Shown: positions 8,583-19,965, counted from the stretch's first letter. The stretch: 64,000 nt of DNA from Streptomyces sp. CMB-StM0423 (GCF_002847285.1 NZ_CP025407.1:5178501-5242500); one strand, 5' to 3'. The notes: a model not told the origin generated them from the letters alone. Translations and numbers: made by a program.

Positions 8583-8927
8583 CTCGCCCTCCCCCCGGGG
8601 GTCTACTGCCCCGGCAAGGTACAGCCTTACCGCTCCCGGGCCCGCCGGAACTCCGGAATCCATCCACAACGGGGCCGTATCCGGCCGGTTTCTACTCCGC
8701 GTGGCGAACTCGCCACGGAAAGTCGGCCGTTGGGCTTCCCTTGTGGGGCCCGCGCCCTACGCTGTGGGGCAGCACCGGTGGGGGCCGGTGCCGTTCAGGG
8801 GGCGAGACCGTGGGTACGGCGCACGGGGTGGGGTAGCTATGGGACGCGGCGGCGGCCGCAGCTCAGGCAGGCGCTTCACGCTCCGAGCGCCGTATTCCGC
8901 ATTCCGCGAGTTCTGGTAGTCCGCGAC
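8583..8927. other. Divergent intergenic region between two LuxR genes
   Basis: 345 bp without a convincing gene. It holds the RBS of the minus-strand gene at its left end and the palindrome at 8700-8717. I see no clear RBS or tRNA-like structure in the right half. Confidence 0.7.
8700..8717. promoter_or_regulatory. Palindromic operator candidate (CGTGGCGA-AC-TCGCCACG)
   Basis: Perfect 8-2-8 inverted repeat roughly midway between the two divergent LuxR-type genes. Its symmetry fits a dimeric HTH protein; autoregulation by one or both flanking regulators is the simplest reading. Inference only. Confidence 0.5.
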
Positions 8928-9704
8928 ATGGGGGTGTCCGTGGTTCGGATCCGGGTCCTGGTGGCCGATGCCCACCGCGTGTTCGCCGAGTCGCTGGCCG
9001 CCGCGCTGGCAGCGGAGCCGGACGTCGACGTGCTGCCGGCCGGCAGCGGCCAGGCCGCGCTGCGCTCGCTGGAGCGGGCGGCGGCGGAGGGCCGCAGGTT
9101 CGACGTGTTCCTGGTCGACGCCGACCTCGACCGCGATACGCCCGCGGGCGCCCCGGTGCCCGCGCAGGCGGTCGCGGGGAACGGCTCGGCGGCGGGCGGC
9201 CCCGGCGGGATATCGCTCACCGCACGTGTCCGCTCGGCGCACCCGCAGACGCGCACGGTGGTGCTCGCGGCCCGCGACGACCCGGCGCGGGCGGCGGCGG
9301 CGCTGCAGGCGGGGGCGTTCGGCTGGGTCGCCAAGGACAGCTCGCTGTCCCGGCTGCTGGCGGTGATCAGGGGCGTGCTGCGGGGAGAAACGCATCTGCC
9401 GCCCGCGCTGCTCACGGGCGTGCTGCGGGAGCTGACGGCGGCCAGGGAGCACCGTACGGAGAGCGAGCAGTTGGTCGAGTCGCTGACCCCGCGGGAGCAC
9501 GAGGTACTGCGCTGCATGGTCGCGGGCCTGGGCCGCAAGGCGGTCGCCGAGCGGCTGTACCTGTCACCGCACACGGTCCGTACGCACATGCAGAACGTCC
9601 TGGGCAAGCTGGGCGTGCACTCGACGCTGGCCGCGGTGGCCCTGGCCCGCCGCGCGGGCGTGGGCCCGGTGGACCTGGGCGAACCGGCCAGAGTGGGCGG
9701 CTAG
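8928..9704 (+). CDS. NarL/LuxR-family response regulator
   Basis: 258 aa. Receiver domain with acidic residue at VADAH, phosphoacceptor Asp64 (FLVDADL), Thr/Ala switch segment VVLAARDD and Lys in WVAKDSS, then a LuxR HTH (LTPREHEVLRCMVAGLGRK ... SPHTVRTHMQ). An Ala/Gly-rich insert of about 20 residues follows Asp64 (after DRDTPAGAP). Unlike its divergent neighbour it can in principle be phosphorylated. Start taken at ATG 8928; GTG 8940 (VVRIRVLVAD) is an alternative. No cognate kinase is next to it, so it is orphan in this window. Confidence 0.85.
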   Translation: MGVSVVRIRVLVADAHRVFAESLAAALAAEPDVDVLPAGSGQAALRSLERAAAEGRRFDVFLVDADLDRDTPAGAPVPAQAVAGNGSAAGGPGGISLTARVRSAHPQTRTVVLAARDDPARAAAALQAGAFGWVAKDSSLSRLLAVIRGVLRGETHLPPALLTGVLRELTAAREHRTESEQLVESLTPREHEVLRCMVAGLGRKAVAERLYLSPHTVRTHMQNVLGKLGVHSTLAAVALARRAGVGPVDLGEPARVGG

Positions 9705-9759
9705 CGCGGTCGTCCCGGCGGCGGGGGCATCCGTACGGCGGAAGGGGCGGTCAGGGCCG

Positions 9760-10254
9760 TCACGGAACGTTGTCGAACGGGGCCGTCAGTTGCCGTAGCA
9801 GGTCCGCCAGCTCCCTGCGCCGCTCCGGCGGCAGCTCCGCGAGGATCGCCCGCTCCTGCTTCAGCAGCGCCGCCAGCGCCGCGTCCGCGCGTTCCCGGCC
9901 CTCCGCGGTGAGCCGTACGAGCACGCCGCGCCGGTCGGTGGGGTCCGGCAGCCGCTCGACGAGGTCCTTCTTCGCCAGCCGGTCGATGCGGTTCGTCATC
10001 GTCCCGGAGGTGACCAGGGTCTGGGTGAGGAGTTGCCCGGGGGAGAGCTGGTACGGCTCGCCGGCCCGCCGCAGCGCGGTCAGCACGTCGAACTCCCAGC
10101 CCTCCAGGCCGTGTTCCGCAAAGGCCAGCCGCCGCGCGCGGTCCAGGTGGCGGGCCAGCCGGCTCACCCGGCTCAGCACCTCCAGCGGCTCCACGTCGAG
10201 GTCGGGGCGCTCCCTGCGCCACGCCGCGACCAGCCGGTCCACCTCGTCCCGCAT
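9760..10254 (-). CDS. MarR-family transcriptional regulator
   Basis: 164 aa winged-helix protein: helix 1 with LSRVSRLARHLDRA, recognition region LLTQTLVTSGTMTNRIDRL, wing DPTDRRGVLVRLT and C-terminal dimerisation helix. Start ATG 10254. Divergent from the methyltransferase gene with a 71-bp gap that contains a MarR-type palindrome, so it probably represses itself and the methyltransferase-VOC operon. The inducer is unknown. Confidence 0.9.
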   Translation of the reverse strand: MRDEVDRLVAAWRRERPDLDVEPLEVLSRVSRLARHLDRARRLAFAEHGLEGWEFDVLTALRRAGEPYQLSPGQLLTQTLVTSGTMTNRIDRLAKKDLVERLPDPTDRRGVLVRLTAEGRERADAALAALLKQERAILAELPPERRRELADLLRQLTAPFDNVP

Positions 10255-10288
10255 GCGATCAGTGTAGTCGGTCTGTCGACGTGAAGTC

Positions 10289-10302
10289 TCTTGACATCGA
10301 GA
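10289..10302. promoter_or_regulatory. MarR-type operator candidate
   Basis: Imperfect palindrome TCTTGA-CA-TCGAGA in the MarR/methyltransferase divergent region, placed 24 bp before the methyltransferase ATG. TTGA-N2-TCAA/TCGA type sites are common for MarR proteins of actinobacteria. Occupancy would block both promoters. Confidence 0.55.
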
Positions 10303-10325
10303 TACATCGGCGGAACGCTGGAGGC

Positions 10326-11123
10326 ATGACCTCACCCTCCTGGGACCCGCAGCAGTACCTGCGCCACGAGGGGCCCCGCACCCGCCCCCTCGCCGACCTC
10401 GTCGCCCGCGTCGGCGAGCTGCCGGGACGCCCGGCGCGGATCGCCGACATCGGCTGCGGCACGGGCAACGGCACCGCGCTGCTGGCCGCCCGCTGGCCCG
10501 CCGCCCACATCACGGGGTACGACAGCTCCGCCGACATGCTCCGCACCGCCGCCGCCCAGGCCGGCCCCACCCCCGGCGGCGGCCGGATCGACTTCGCCCA
10601 CGCCGACCTCGCCGACTGGACGCCGGAGCCCGGTGCGTACGACCTGATCCTCGGCAACGCGGTGCTGCAGTGGGTGCCCGAGCACTGGGAGCACTTCCCC
10701 CGCTGGCTCGCCGGGCTCGCCCCCGGCGGCACGTTCGCCCTCCAGGTCCCCGGCAACTACGACGCCCCCAGCCACGCGCTGATGCGGCAGCTCACCCGCG
10801 ACCCGCGCTGGCGCGAGCGGCTGCACGGCGTGCTGCGCGACCAGCCGGTGCTGCAGCCCGTCGCGTACCTGGAGCTGCTCTGCGACCTCGGCTGCGCCGG
10901 CGACGCCTGGGAGACCACGTACACCCACCTCCTGCACGGAAACGACCCCGTGCTGGACTGGGTGAAGGGCACCGGGCTGCGCCCCGTCCTCGACGCCCTC
11001 GGCGACGACGCCGACGCCTTCGTCACCGCCTACGCGGCCCTGCTGCGCACCGCCTACCCGCCGGGCCCGCACGGCACCCCGTTCCCGTTCCGCCGCATCT
11101 TCGCGCTGGGAGTCATGCCGTGA
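10326..11123 (+). CDS. tam: Trans-aconitate 2-methyltransferase-like protein
   Basis: 265 aa class I SAM-dependent methyltransferase. SAM motif I IADIGCGTGNGTAL, motif II ITGYDSSADML, the segment LILGNAVLQWVPEHW and the tail (YPPGPHGTPFPFRRIF) match the Tam family, which methylates trans-aconitate to relieve aconitase inhibition. ATG 10326 is preceded by GGAGG; the longer GTG at 10281 would run through the MarR-type operator. The TGA overlaps the GTG of the downstream VOC gene, so the two are coupled. Substrate is by family only. Confidence 0.85.
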   Translation: MTSPSWDPQQYLRHEGPRTRPLADLVARVGELPGRPARIADIGCGTGNGTALLAARWPAAHITGYDSSADMLRTAAAQAGPTPGGGRIDFAHADLADWTPEPGAYDLILGNAVLQWVPEHWEHFPRWLAGLAPGGTFALQVPGNYDAPSHALMRQLTRDPRWRERLHGVLRDQPVLQPVAYLELLCDLGCAGDAWETTYTHLLHGNDPVLDWVKGTGLRPVLDALGDDADAFVTAYAALLRTAYPPGPHGTPFPFRRIFALGVMP

Positions 11124-11479
11124 TCACCGGACTCGACCACGTCCAGCTCGCCGTCCCGGCCGGCAGCGAGGAAATCCTCCGCATCTTCTACGGCGACGTC
11201 CTCGGCATGACCGAGGTGCCCAAGCCGGCGGCGCTCGCCGCCCGCGGCGGCTGCTGGTTCACGTCGGGGCCCGTGATGCTCCACCTCGGCGTCGAGCAGG
11301 ACTTCCGCCCCGCCCGCAAGGCGCACCCCGCGCTCGTCGTCACCGACCTCGACGCGCTGGCCCGCCGGCTGGCCGCCCGCGGCCACGACGTGACCTGGGC
11401 CGACGGCGAGATTCCGGGCGTACGGCGCTTCCACACCGCCGACCCGTTCGGCAACCGGCTGGAGTTCCAGGCCGCGTAG
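11120..11479 (+). CDS. VOC/glyoxalase-family protein
   Basis: 119 aa vicinal-oxygen-chelate fold in two beta-alpha-beta-beta-beta halves: ITGLDHVQLAVPAG at the start (metal-ligand His) and PFGNRLEFQ at the end (metal-ligand Glu), with a middle HPALVVTDLDAL. Could be a dioxygenase, lyase or binding protein; substrate unknown. GTG start overlaps the tam stop (GTGA), so it is part of the MarR-controlled operon. Confidence 0.85.
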   Translation: MITGLDHVQLAVPAGSEEILRIFYGDVLGMTEVPKPAALAARGGCWFTSGPVMLHLGVEQDFRPARKAHPALVVTDLDALARRLAARGHDVTWADGEIPGVRRFHTADPFGNRLEFQAA

Positions 11480-11625
11480 GGGCTCCGCCGGGGCCGGATA
11501 CCGGTCAGGATGCCGGCGGTTCCGCCCCCTGTACCCCCGGGACCGGCGGCGTTCCGGCCGCCCGGACCGGCAGCGGACGGCGCCCGGACCACGGACACGC
11601 GCCGCAGGCCGCCGCGCGCCGCGTG

Positions 11626-12309
11626 CTATGCGCGGCGGTGGCCTATCAGCCGCGGCTTCGCCTCCAGATCGCCCAGGCCGTGCCAGGCGAGGTTCACGAG
11701 ATGCGCCGCGACCTCCGCCTTCTTGGGCTTGCGCACGTCCAGCCACCACTGCCCGGTCAGCGCCACCATCCCCACCAGGGCCTGCGCGTACAGCGGCGCC
11801 AGCTTCGGATCGAAGCCGCGGGACTTGAACTCCAGCCCCAGGATGTCCTCCACCTGGGTGGCGATGTCGCTGATCAGCGAGGCGAACGAGCCGTGCGACT
11901 GCGCCACCGGGGAGTCCCGGACCATGATGCGGAAGCCGTCGGTGTACTCGTCGATGTAGTCCAGCAGCGCGAACGCGGCCTGCTCCAGCAGCTCCCGCGG
12001 ATGCCCCGCGGTCAGCGCGCCCGCCACCATGTCGAGGAGCTGCCGCATCTCCCGGTCGACGACGACCGCGTACAGCCCCTCCTTGCCCCCGAAGTGCTCG
12101 TACACGACCGGCTTGGACACGCCCGCCTTCGAGGCGATCTCCTCCACCGACGTCGCCTCGAAGCCGCGCGCCGCGAACAGCGTGCGCCCCACGTCGACGA
12201 GCTGCTCGCGGCGTTCCTTGCCCGTCATCCGCCGCCGGGTACGGCGCGGCGGCTTCCCCTCGCCGCCGTCGCCGCTGTTGCCCGTGCTGCTCTTACCGCC
12301 GGTAGCCAC
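11626..12309 (-). CDS. TetR-family regulator, probably of the upstream desaturase
   Basis: 227 aa. A charged/Gly-rich leader of about 25 residues precedes the TetR HTH (RREQLVDVGRTLFAARGFE; VEEIASKAGVSKPVVYEHF) and an all-helical ligand domain. GTG start at 12309 has GGAG upstream and lies 7 nt after the desaturase stop, so it is the second gene of the desaturase operon. It is therefore a good candidate to bind the twin inverted repeats before the desaturase and to sense a fatty acyl ligand. Ligand and autoregulation are inferred from this arrangement. Confidence 0.9.
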   Translation of the reverse strand: MATGGKSSTGNSGDGGEGKPPRRTRRRMTGKERREQLVDVGRTLFAARGFEATSVEEIASKAGVSKPVVYEHFGGKEGLYAVVVDREMRQLLDMVAGALTAGHPRELLEQAAFALLDYIDEYTDGFRIMVRDSPVAQSHGSFASLISDIATQVEDILGLEFKSRGFDPKLAPLYAQALVGMVALTGQWWLDVRKPKKAEVAAHLVNLAWHGLGDLEAKPRLIGHRRA

Positions 12310-12316
12310 GGCTCCA

Positions 12317-13360
12317 TCATGCCGCGTCAGCGGCGGGCTCCTCACGGCGGGCCGACGCGGCGGCCGCACCCTTGCGCGAGCCCTTGCCGGCGTCGCCGTC
12401 CCTATTGCGCTTCGAGTCGATACGGGACTCGCTCGGCCAGCGGACGTCGTACGCCCAGCCGAGCTTCTCGAACCAGCGGATGATCCGGGCGCTGGAGTCG
12501 ATCTGGCCCTTCATCACGCCGTGCCGGGCGGAGGTCGGGTCCGCGTGGTGCAGGTTGTGCCACGACTCGCCGCCGGACAGGATCGCCAGCCACCACACGT
12601 TGCCCGAGCGGTCCCGGGACTTGAAGGGGCGCTTGCCGACCGCGTGGCAGATCGAGTTGATCGACCACGTGACGTGGTGCAGCAGCGCGACCCGGACCAG
12701 CGAGGCCCAGAAGAACGCCGACAGTGCGCCCTGCCACGACCAGGTGACCAGGCCGCCGACCAGCGGTGGGAAGAGCAGCGAGACCGCCGTCCACAGCACG
12801 AACTGACGCGAAACCCGGCGGACCGCCGAGTCCTTGATGAGGTCCGGCGCGTACTTGTTCTGCGGCGTCTGCTCCTCGTCGAAGAGCCAGCCGATGTGGG
12901 CCCACCACAGGCCCTTCATCAGCGCCGGCACCGTCTCGCCGAAGCGCCAGGGGGAGTGCGGGTCGCCCTCGGCGTCGGAGAACTTGTGGTGCCTGCGGTG
13001 GTCCGCGACCCAGCGCACGACCGGGCCCTCCACCGCCATCGACCCGGCGATCGCCAGCGCCACCCGCAGCGGCTTCTTCGCCTTGAACGAGCCGTGCGTG
13101 AAGTACCGGTGGAACCCGACCGTCACCCCGTGCAGGCCGAGGAAGTACATGAACGTCATCAGTCCGAGGTCGAGCCAGCTCACCCCCCAGCCCCAGGCCA
13201 GCGGGATCGCCGCGACCAGCGCGACGAACGGCAGCACGATGAAGGCGAGCAGCGTGATCTGCTCGATCGATCTCTTGTTCTCACCGCCGAGCGTCGCGGA
13301 CTCAGCGGTGACCGTGGCCGAGCGGGGCTGCTCGTCGATCACTTCGGACGTGGACGGCAT
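12317..13360 (-). CDS. Membrane acyl-CoA (delta-9) desaturase
   Basis: 347 aa di-iron membrane desaturase that introduces a double bond in saturated acyl chains, adjusting membrane fluidity. The three histidine boxes are visible: HRYFTH, HRRHH and HNLHH, separated by hydrophobic pairs of helices (TLLAFIVLPFVALVAAIPLA; LVLWTAVSLLFPPLVGGLV). The C-terminus is a charged Lys/Arg/Ala-rich tail. ATG 13360 is chosen over ATG 13366 because GAGG is then at a normal distance. Two TACG/CGTA inverted repeats lie upstream and a TetR gene follows, suggesting feedback control. Confidence 0.92.
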   Translation of the reverse strand: MPSTSEVIDEQPRSATVTAESATLGGENKRSIEQITLLAFIVLPFVALVAAIPLAWGWGVSWLDLGLMTFMYFLGLHGVTVGFHRYFTHGSFKAKKPLRVALAIAGSMAVEGPVVRWVADHRRHHKFSDAEGDPHSPWRFGETVPALMKGLWWAHIGWLFDEEQTPQNKYAPDLIKDSAVRRVSRQFVLWTAVSLLFPPLVGGLVTWSWQGALSAFFWASLVRVALLHHVTWSINSICHAVGKRPFKSRDRSGNVWWLAILSGGESWHNLHHADPTSARHGVMKGQIDSSARIIRWFEKLGWAYDVRWPSESRIDSKRNRDGDAGKGSRKGAAAASARREEPAADAA

Positions 13361-13400
13361 GGGCATCCTCGGAGGCTGGGGGAACATGGACCAGCGAGGC

Positions 13401-13427
13401 TACGGTCCCGTAACCTACGTTGGCGTA
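13401..13427. promoter_or_regulatory. Twin inverted repeats upstream of desaturase
   Basis: TACGG-TC-CCGTA at 13401-13412 and TACG-TTGG-CGTA at 13416-13427: two 12-bp palindromes separated by 3 bp, 41-67 bp upstream of the desaturase start. Two helical turns with symmetric halves fit binding of two TetR dimers. The remaining DNA to 13685 contains the ppc promoter region and its AAGGAG RBS. Confidence 0.6.
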
Positions 13428-13685
13428 AGTATGGCATGCCTCAGTTCCGGGCTGAAAGAGGCACGGTCCCAACGGGCGTACATGCGCGCCCGTGTGGAAG
13501 GAACACCTCTTGAGTGCCCGCAGACGCCGGTTCCCATGCCGCAACCCCGCGGGCTTCGCCCACCCGGGCAGCGAGCAGGGACGACTAGTCTGGGGGCGTC
13601 GGACAGCGCGGTCCGCACCCCGGCCCGCCGCGCGCCGCCGCGCACGGGCGGAACCACCAGCGCCGCACGCCAAGGAGCCGCACCA

Positions 13686-16478
<2,793 letters not shown>

Positions 16479-16566
16479 CCCGCGGTCCGTCCGGCGCGCG
16501 GTGCGTACCCGAGGCGGCGCGCCGCGGGGCGGACGTACCCGTGCTCACCGGGGCGCGGCGCCCGCA

Positions 16567-16611
16567 ACCGCACGCGGCCCCCACCCCCCTGGGGTGAGAG
16601 CCGCGTGCGGT
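16567..16611. terminator. Bidirectional hairpin after ppc
   Basis: Perfect 12-bp inverted repeat ACCGCACGCGGC / GCCGCGTGCGGT with a 21-nt loop, between the convergent ppc and surface-protein genes. Confidence 0.8.
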
Positions 16612-16628
16612 CTTCCGGCGGGACGTGC

Positions 16629-17345
16629 TCAGTGCTGGCGGCCCATGCCCCGGCGGCGGAGCACCAGGTACCCGCCCGCGCCCAGGAGGATCGCCGAGGC
16701 GATCGAGATGCCCGTCACCGATGCGCCGGTGGCGGCCAGACCGCCCGACTCGTCGTCGCCCCCGCCCTGCGCGCCCGGCGCGCCGGACGCACTGGGCGTC
16801 GCGTCGTCGCTCTGCCCGCCGTCCTCACCCTGCTCGTCGCCCTTGCCGGGCTTGCCGGGCTTGCCCGGCTGCTCCGCCTGCTCGGAGGAGTCGTCCGACG
16901 GGGTGCCGGACGGGGTGTCCGACGGGTCCGGCGACTCGGAGTCCTCGCACGCCGTCCAGAAGACCTTGTGCTTCGCGGCCCCGTTCTCGCCCTTCCAGTT
17001 CCAGAACAGCTTGTAGTGGCCGTCCGGGAGGGTCATGTCCTCGGTCCGGCCGTGCCCCTCGCCGTCGAGGACGATCGCGCCCTCGTCCGCGACGGTCTTG
17101 TTGTCCCCGGTCGGCTTCCAGCCGACGATCTTCCACGTGACCTGCTGCCCGGCATCGAAGCCGAAGGCGTCGAGATAGAACTCGCAGACCTTCGGCTCGT
17201 TCTTGCGAAGTTCCTCGCCGGTGGCGGCGTCGTGGATCTTCACGGTTCCGTTGTCGCCACTGGCCGCCGGCGCCGGTGCGGCGGCGAACAGCAGCGAGGC
17301 GGCAGCGGCAGCGGCGACCGCGCCGACCGAAGCAATGGTTCGCAT
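16629..17345 (-). CDS. Sortase-anchored (LAxTG) cell-surface protein
   Basis: 238 aa secreted protein. Signal peptide at 1-30 (basic start, then SVGAVAAAAAASLLFAAAPA), an ordered domain of about 100 residues (with CEFYLDAFGFDAGQQVTWKI and a second Cys at FWTACEDS, probably a disulfide), a Ser/Asp/Pro/Gly-rich spacer, then the sorting signal LAATG, a hydrophobic helix and a RRRGMGRQH tail. LAxTG is the motif class used by Streptomyces class E sortases. Start ATG 17345. Wall attachment is well supported; the partner or ligand is unknown. 'WKI.GW.PTG' suggests an Ig-like surface fold. Confidence 0.88.
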   Translation of the reverse strand: MRTIASVGAVAAAAAASLLFAAAPAPAASGDNGTVKIHDAATGEELRKNEPKVCEFYLDAFGFDAGQQVTWKIVGWKPTGDNKTVADEGAIVLDGEGHGRTEDMTLPDGHYKLFWNWKGENGAAKHKVFWTACEDSESPDPSDTPSGTPSDDSSEQAEQPGKPGKPGKGDEQGEDGGQSDDATPSASGAPGAQGGGDDESGGLAATGASVTGISIASAILLGAGGYLVLRRRGMGRQH

Positions 17346-17509
17346 GGGATACCCGACTTCGTGAGTGAAAGGTGTGAGAGGGAAGTTGGGGGGCGGCTCA
17401 GCTTCCGCCTCCGACGCACTGCTGGTCAAGCGCGCTGTGCACCGCTCATCCCGTTTCGCGAGATGTGCGCGGAAAGCCCTTTGTCACAGTCCTGTGACAG
17501 ACTGCGGGA

Positions 17510-18100
17510 TCAGCCGTTGTACGTGTTCTGGGCGCGCTCCAGGCCCTCCGTGACCAGTGCCTCCACGGCGTCCGCCGTGCGGTCCACGAAGTAGTCGAGG
17601 TCCTTGCGCTCGGCGGCGGAGAAGTCCTTCAGCACGTAGTCCGCCACCTCCATCCGCCCCGGCGGCCGGCCCACGCCGAACCGCACCCGCAGATACTCCC
17701 GGCCCAGCGACTTCGACAGCGACTTCAGCCCGTTGTGGCCGTTGTCGCCGCCGCCGAGCTTCAGCCGCAGCGTGCCGTAGTCCAGGTCCAGCTCGTCGTG
17801 CACGACGACCATCCGCTCCAGCGGGACCTTGTAGAAGCCGGCGAGCGCCGAGACCGGGCCGCCGGACAGGTTCATGTACGACATCGGCTTGGCCAGCACG
17901 ATCCGCCGGCCCGCAGGACCCGGCGGGCCGAGGCGAGCCTCCACGACCTGCGCCCGCGACTTGTGCGCCTTGAACCGGCCGCCGACGCGCTCCGCCAGCA
18001 GGTCGGCGACCATGAACCCGACGTTGTGCCGGTTGCCCGCGTACCCCGGGCCCGGATTGCCCAGGCCCACGACGAGCCACGGCTGCGCTGCGTCCGACAT
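17510..18100 (-). CDS. pth: Peptidyl-tRNA hydrolase
   Basis: 196 aa. Releases tRNA from prematurely dropped peptidyl-tRNA. Signature residues: Asn in LGNPGPGYAGNRHNVGF with the catalytic His, VVVHDELDLDYG (catalytic Asp) and GGGDNGHNGLKS. Follows rplY on the same strand with an intervening hairpin, the usual actinobacterial order prs-rplY-pth. Confidence 0.96.
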   Translation of the reverse strand: MSDAAQPWLVVGLGNPGPGYAGNRHNVGFMVADLLAERVGGRFKAHKSRAQVVEARLGPPGPAGRRIVLAKPMSYMNLSGGPVSALAGFYKVPLERMVVVHDELDLDYGTLRLKLGGGDNGHNGLKSLSKSLGREYLRVRFGVGRPPGRMEVADYVLKDFSAAERKDLDYFVDRTADAVEALVTEGLERAQNTYNG

Positions 18101-18144
18101 CTGCCGGCCCTCCCGGGGTGCGTGTGCGTGCGCGTACGGAGACG

Positions 18145-18171
18145 GGGGGCGGGCCCGTACGGCCCGCCCCC
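18145..18171 (-). terminator. Hairpin between rplY and pth
   Basis: Perfect 11-bp stem GGGGGCGGGCC / GGCCCGCCCCC with loop CGTAC in the 78-bp gap after rplY. It may terminate rplY mRNA or attenuate read-through into pth. Confidence 0.65.
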
Positions 18172-18178
18172 GCCGTGC

Positions 18179-18796
18179 TCACTCCTCCGACTTGCCCTCG
18201 GCGGCCACGGCCTCGCCCTCGGCCGCCTCGCCCTCCGCGGCCGACGGCTCCTCCGCCTGCGGCGAAACGACGTGCAGCACCGGGTCCTCGCCGTCGACCG
18301 CGAGCGTCACCCCGGCCGGCAGCTTGACGTCCTTCGCCGCCACCGTGGCACCTGCCTCCAGGCCCTCGACGCTGACCGTCACGGACTCCGGGATGTTCGT
18401 CGCCTCGGCCTCGACCGGCAGCGCGTGCAGCGTGTGCTCCAGCAGGTTCTGGCCCGGCGCCAGGTCGCCCTCGACCTGGATCGGCACCTCGACCGTGACC
18501 TTCTCGCCGCGCTTCACGACCAGCAGGTCCACGTGCTTGAGCACCCCGGTGCGCAGCGCGTCACGCTGCACGTCCTTCGGGATGACCAGCTCGGACTTGC
18601 CTTCGAGGTCGAGGCTGATCAGCACGTTCGAGGTCTTGAGCGCCATCAGCAGGTCGTAGCTCGGCAGGGACACGTGCCGCGGGTCGGCGCCGTGGCCGTA
18701 GATGACGCCGGGAACCTTGTCCTCGCGGCGCAGCCGGCGGGCGGCGCCCTTGCCGGTCTCGGTCCGCGGCTCCGCGGTGATCTTGTACTCGGCCAT
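18179..18796 (-). CDS. rplY: 50S ribosomal protein L25 / general stress protein Ctc
   Basis: 205 aa long-form L25 (TL5/CTC type) that binds 5S rRNA. N-terminal domain begins AEYKITAEPRTETGKGAARR with the LRREDKVPGVIYGHG segment, then the C-terminal beta domain (VEVPIQVEGDLA) and an acidic Ala/Glu-rich tail of about 30 residues. ATG 18796 has a GAGTG-type purine stretch upstream. Confidence 0.95.
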   Translation of the reverse strand: MAEYKITAEPRTETGKGAARRLRREDKVPGVIYGHGADPRHVSLPSYDLLMALKTSNVLISLDLEGKSELVIPKDVQRDALRTGVLKHVDLLVVKRGEKVTVEVPIQVEGDLAPGQNLLEHTLHALPVEAEATNIPESVTVSVEGLEAGATVAAKDVKLPAGVTLAVDGEDPVLHVVSPQAEEPSAAEGEAAEGEAVAAEGKSEE

Positions 18797-18906
18797 GGCC
18801 GCACTCCTCGCAGTAGGTGAAGCTGACGGGACGGTCACCCGGCCGCAATCGGCCTGCTACGAAGAGCGCGTCGATAACGGAGCACCGAACCGGAACCGGA
18901 CGGACC

Positions 18907-18965
18907 GGGGCGGCCTCCCTCGCCGAGCAACTCCGGGAGTCTACCCGGCGGCGAGCGGCCGCCCC
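18907..18965 (-). terminator. Long interrupted hairpin after prs
   Basis: Outer stem GGGGCGGCC (18907-18915) with GGCCGCCCC (18957-18965) and inner stem CTCGCCG (18919-18925) with CGGCGAG (18949-18955). It lies just after the prs stop and before rplY, so it probably ends prs mRNA or is part of the rplY leader. Confidence 0.65.
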
Positions 18966-18987
18966 AAGTCGATCTTCTGCCGTACGG

Positions 18988-19965
18988 CTACGCGAGCTCG
19001 TCGAAGAGGCTGGTCACAGACCCGTCCTCGAACACCTCGCGCACCGCCCGCGCGATCACCGGCGCCATCGACAGCACCGTGATCTTGTCCAGGTCCAACT
19101 CGCTCGCGGTCGGCAGCGTGTTCGTGAAGATGAACTCGCTGACCTTCGACCCCTTCAGCCGGTCACCCGCAGGACCCGACAGCACGCCGTGCGTCGCCGC
19201 CACGATCACGTCCTCCGCACCGTTCGCGAACAGCGCGTCCGCCGCCGCGCAGATCGTGCCCCCGGTGTCCACCATGTCGTCGACCAGCACGCACACCCGG
19301 CCGGCCACGTGGCCCACGACCTCGTGCACCGTCACCCGGTTCGCCACGTCCGGGTCCCGGCGCTTGTGCACGATCGCCAGCGGCGCCCCCAGCCGGTCGC
19401 CCCAGCGGTCCGCCACCCGCACGCGCCCCGCGTCCGGCGAGACCACGGTCAGCTTCGACCGGTCCGTCTTCGACGCCACGTAGTCCGCCAGCACCGGCAG
19501 CGCGAACAGGTGGTCCACCGGGCCGTCGAAGAAGCCCTGGATCTGGTCCGTGTGCAGATCCACCGTCAGGATCCGGTCCGCACCCGCCGTCTTCAGCAGG
19601 TCGGCGATCAGCCGCGCCGAGATCGGCTCCCGGCCGCGGTGCTTCTTGTCCTGGCGGGCGTAGCCGTAGAAGGGGACGATCGCGGTGACGCTGCGCGCGG
19701 AGGCACGTTTCAGCGCGTCCACCATGATCATCTGTTCCATGATCCACTGATTGATGGGCGTCGTGTGACTCTGCATCACAAAACAGTCGGCCCCCCGTGC
19801 CGACTCCTGGAAACGGACGTAGATCTCACCGTTGGCGAAGTCGAACGCCTTCGTCGGTACGAGGCCCACACCGAGCTGGTGCGCGACCTCCTCGGCAAGC
19901 TCGGGGTAGCCACGGCCGGTGAAAAGCATCAGCTTCTTCTGGCCGGTCGTCTTGATCCCGGTCAC
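18988..19965 (-). CDS. prs: Ribose-phosphate pyrophosphokinase
   Basis: 325 aa. Makes PRPP from ribose-5-phosphate and ATP for nucleotide, His and Trp synthesis. Motifs: FANGEIYVRFQES, QSHTTPINQWIMEQMIM, the DLHTDQIQGFF segment and the PRPP loop DDMVDTGGTICAAADAL. GTG start at 19965 has GAGGAGAA upstream. Downstream of glmU in the same orientation. Confidence 0.97.
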   Translation of the reverse strand: MTGIKTTGQKKLMLFTGRGYPELAEEVAHQLGVGLVPTKAFDFANGEIYVRFQESARGADCFVMQSHTTPINQWIMEQMIMVDALKRASARSVTAIVPFYGYARQDKKHRGREPISARLIADLLKTAGADRILTVDLHTDQIQGFFDGPVDHLFALPVLADYVASKTDRSKLTVVSPDAGRVRVADRWGDRLGAPLAIVHKRRDPDVANRVTVHEVVGHVAGRVCVLVDDMVDTGGTICAAADALFANGAEDVIVAATHGVLSGPAGDRLKGSKVSEFIFTNTLPTASELDLDKITVLSMAPVIARAVREVFEDGSVTSLFDELA

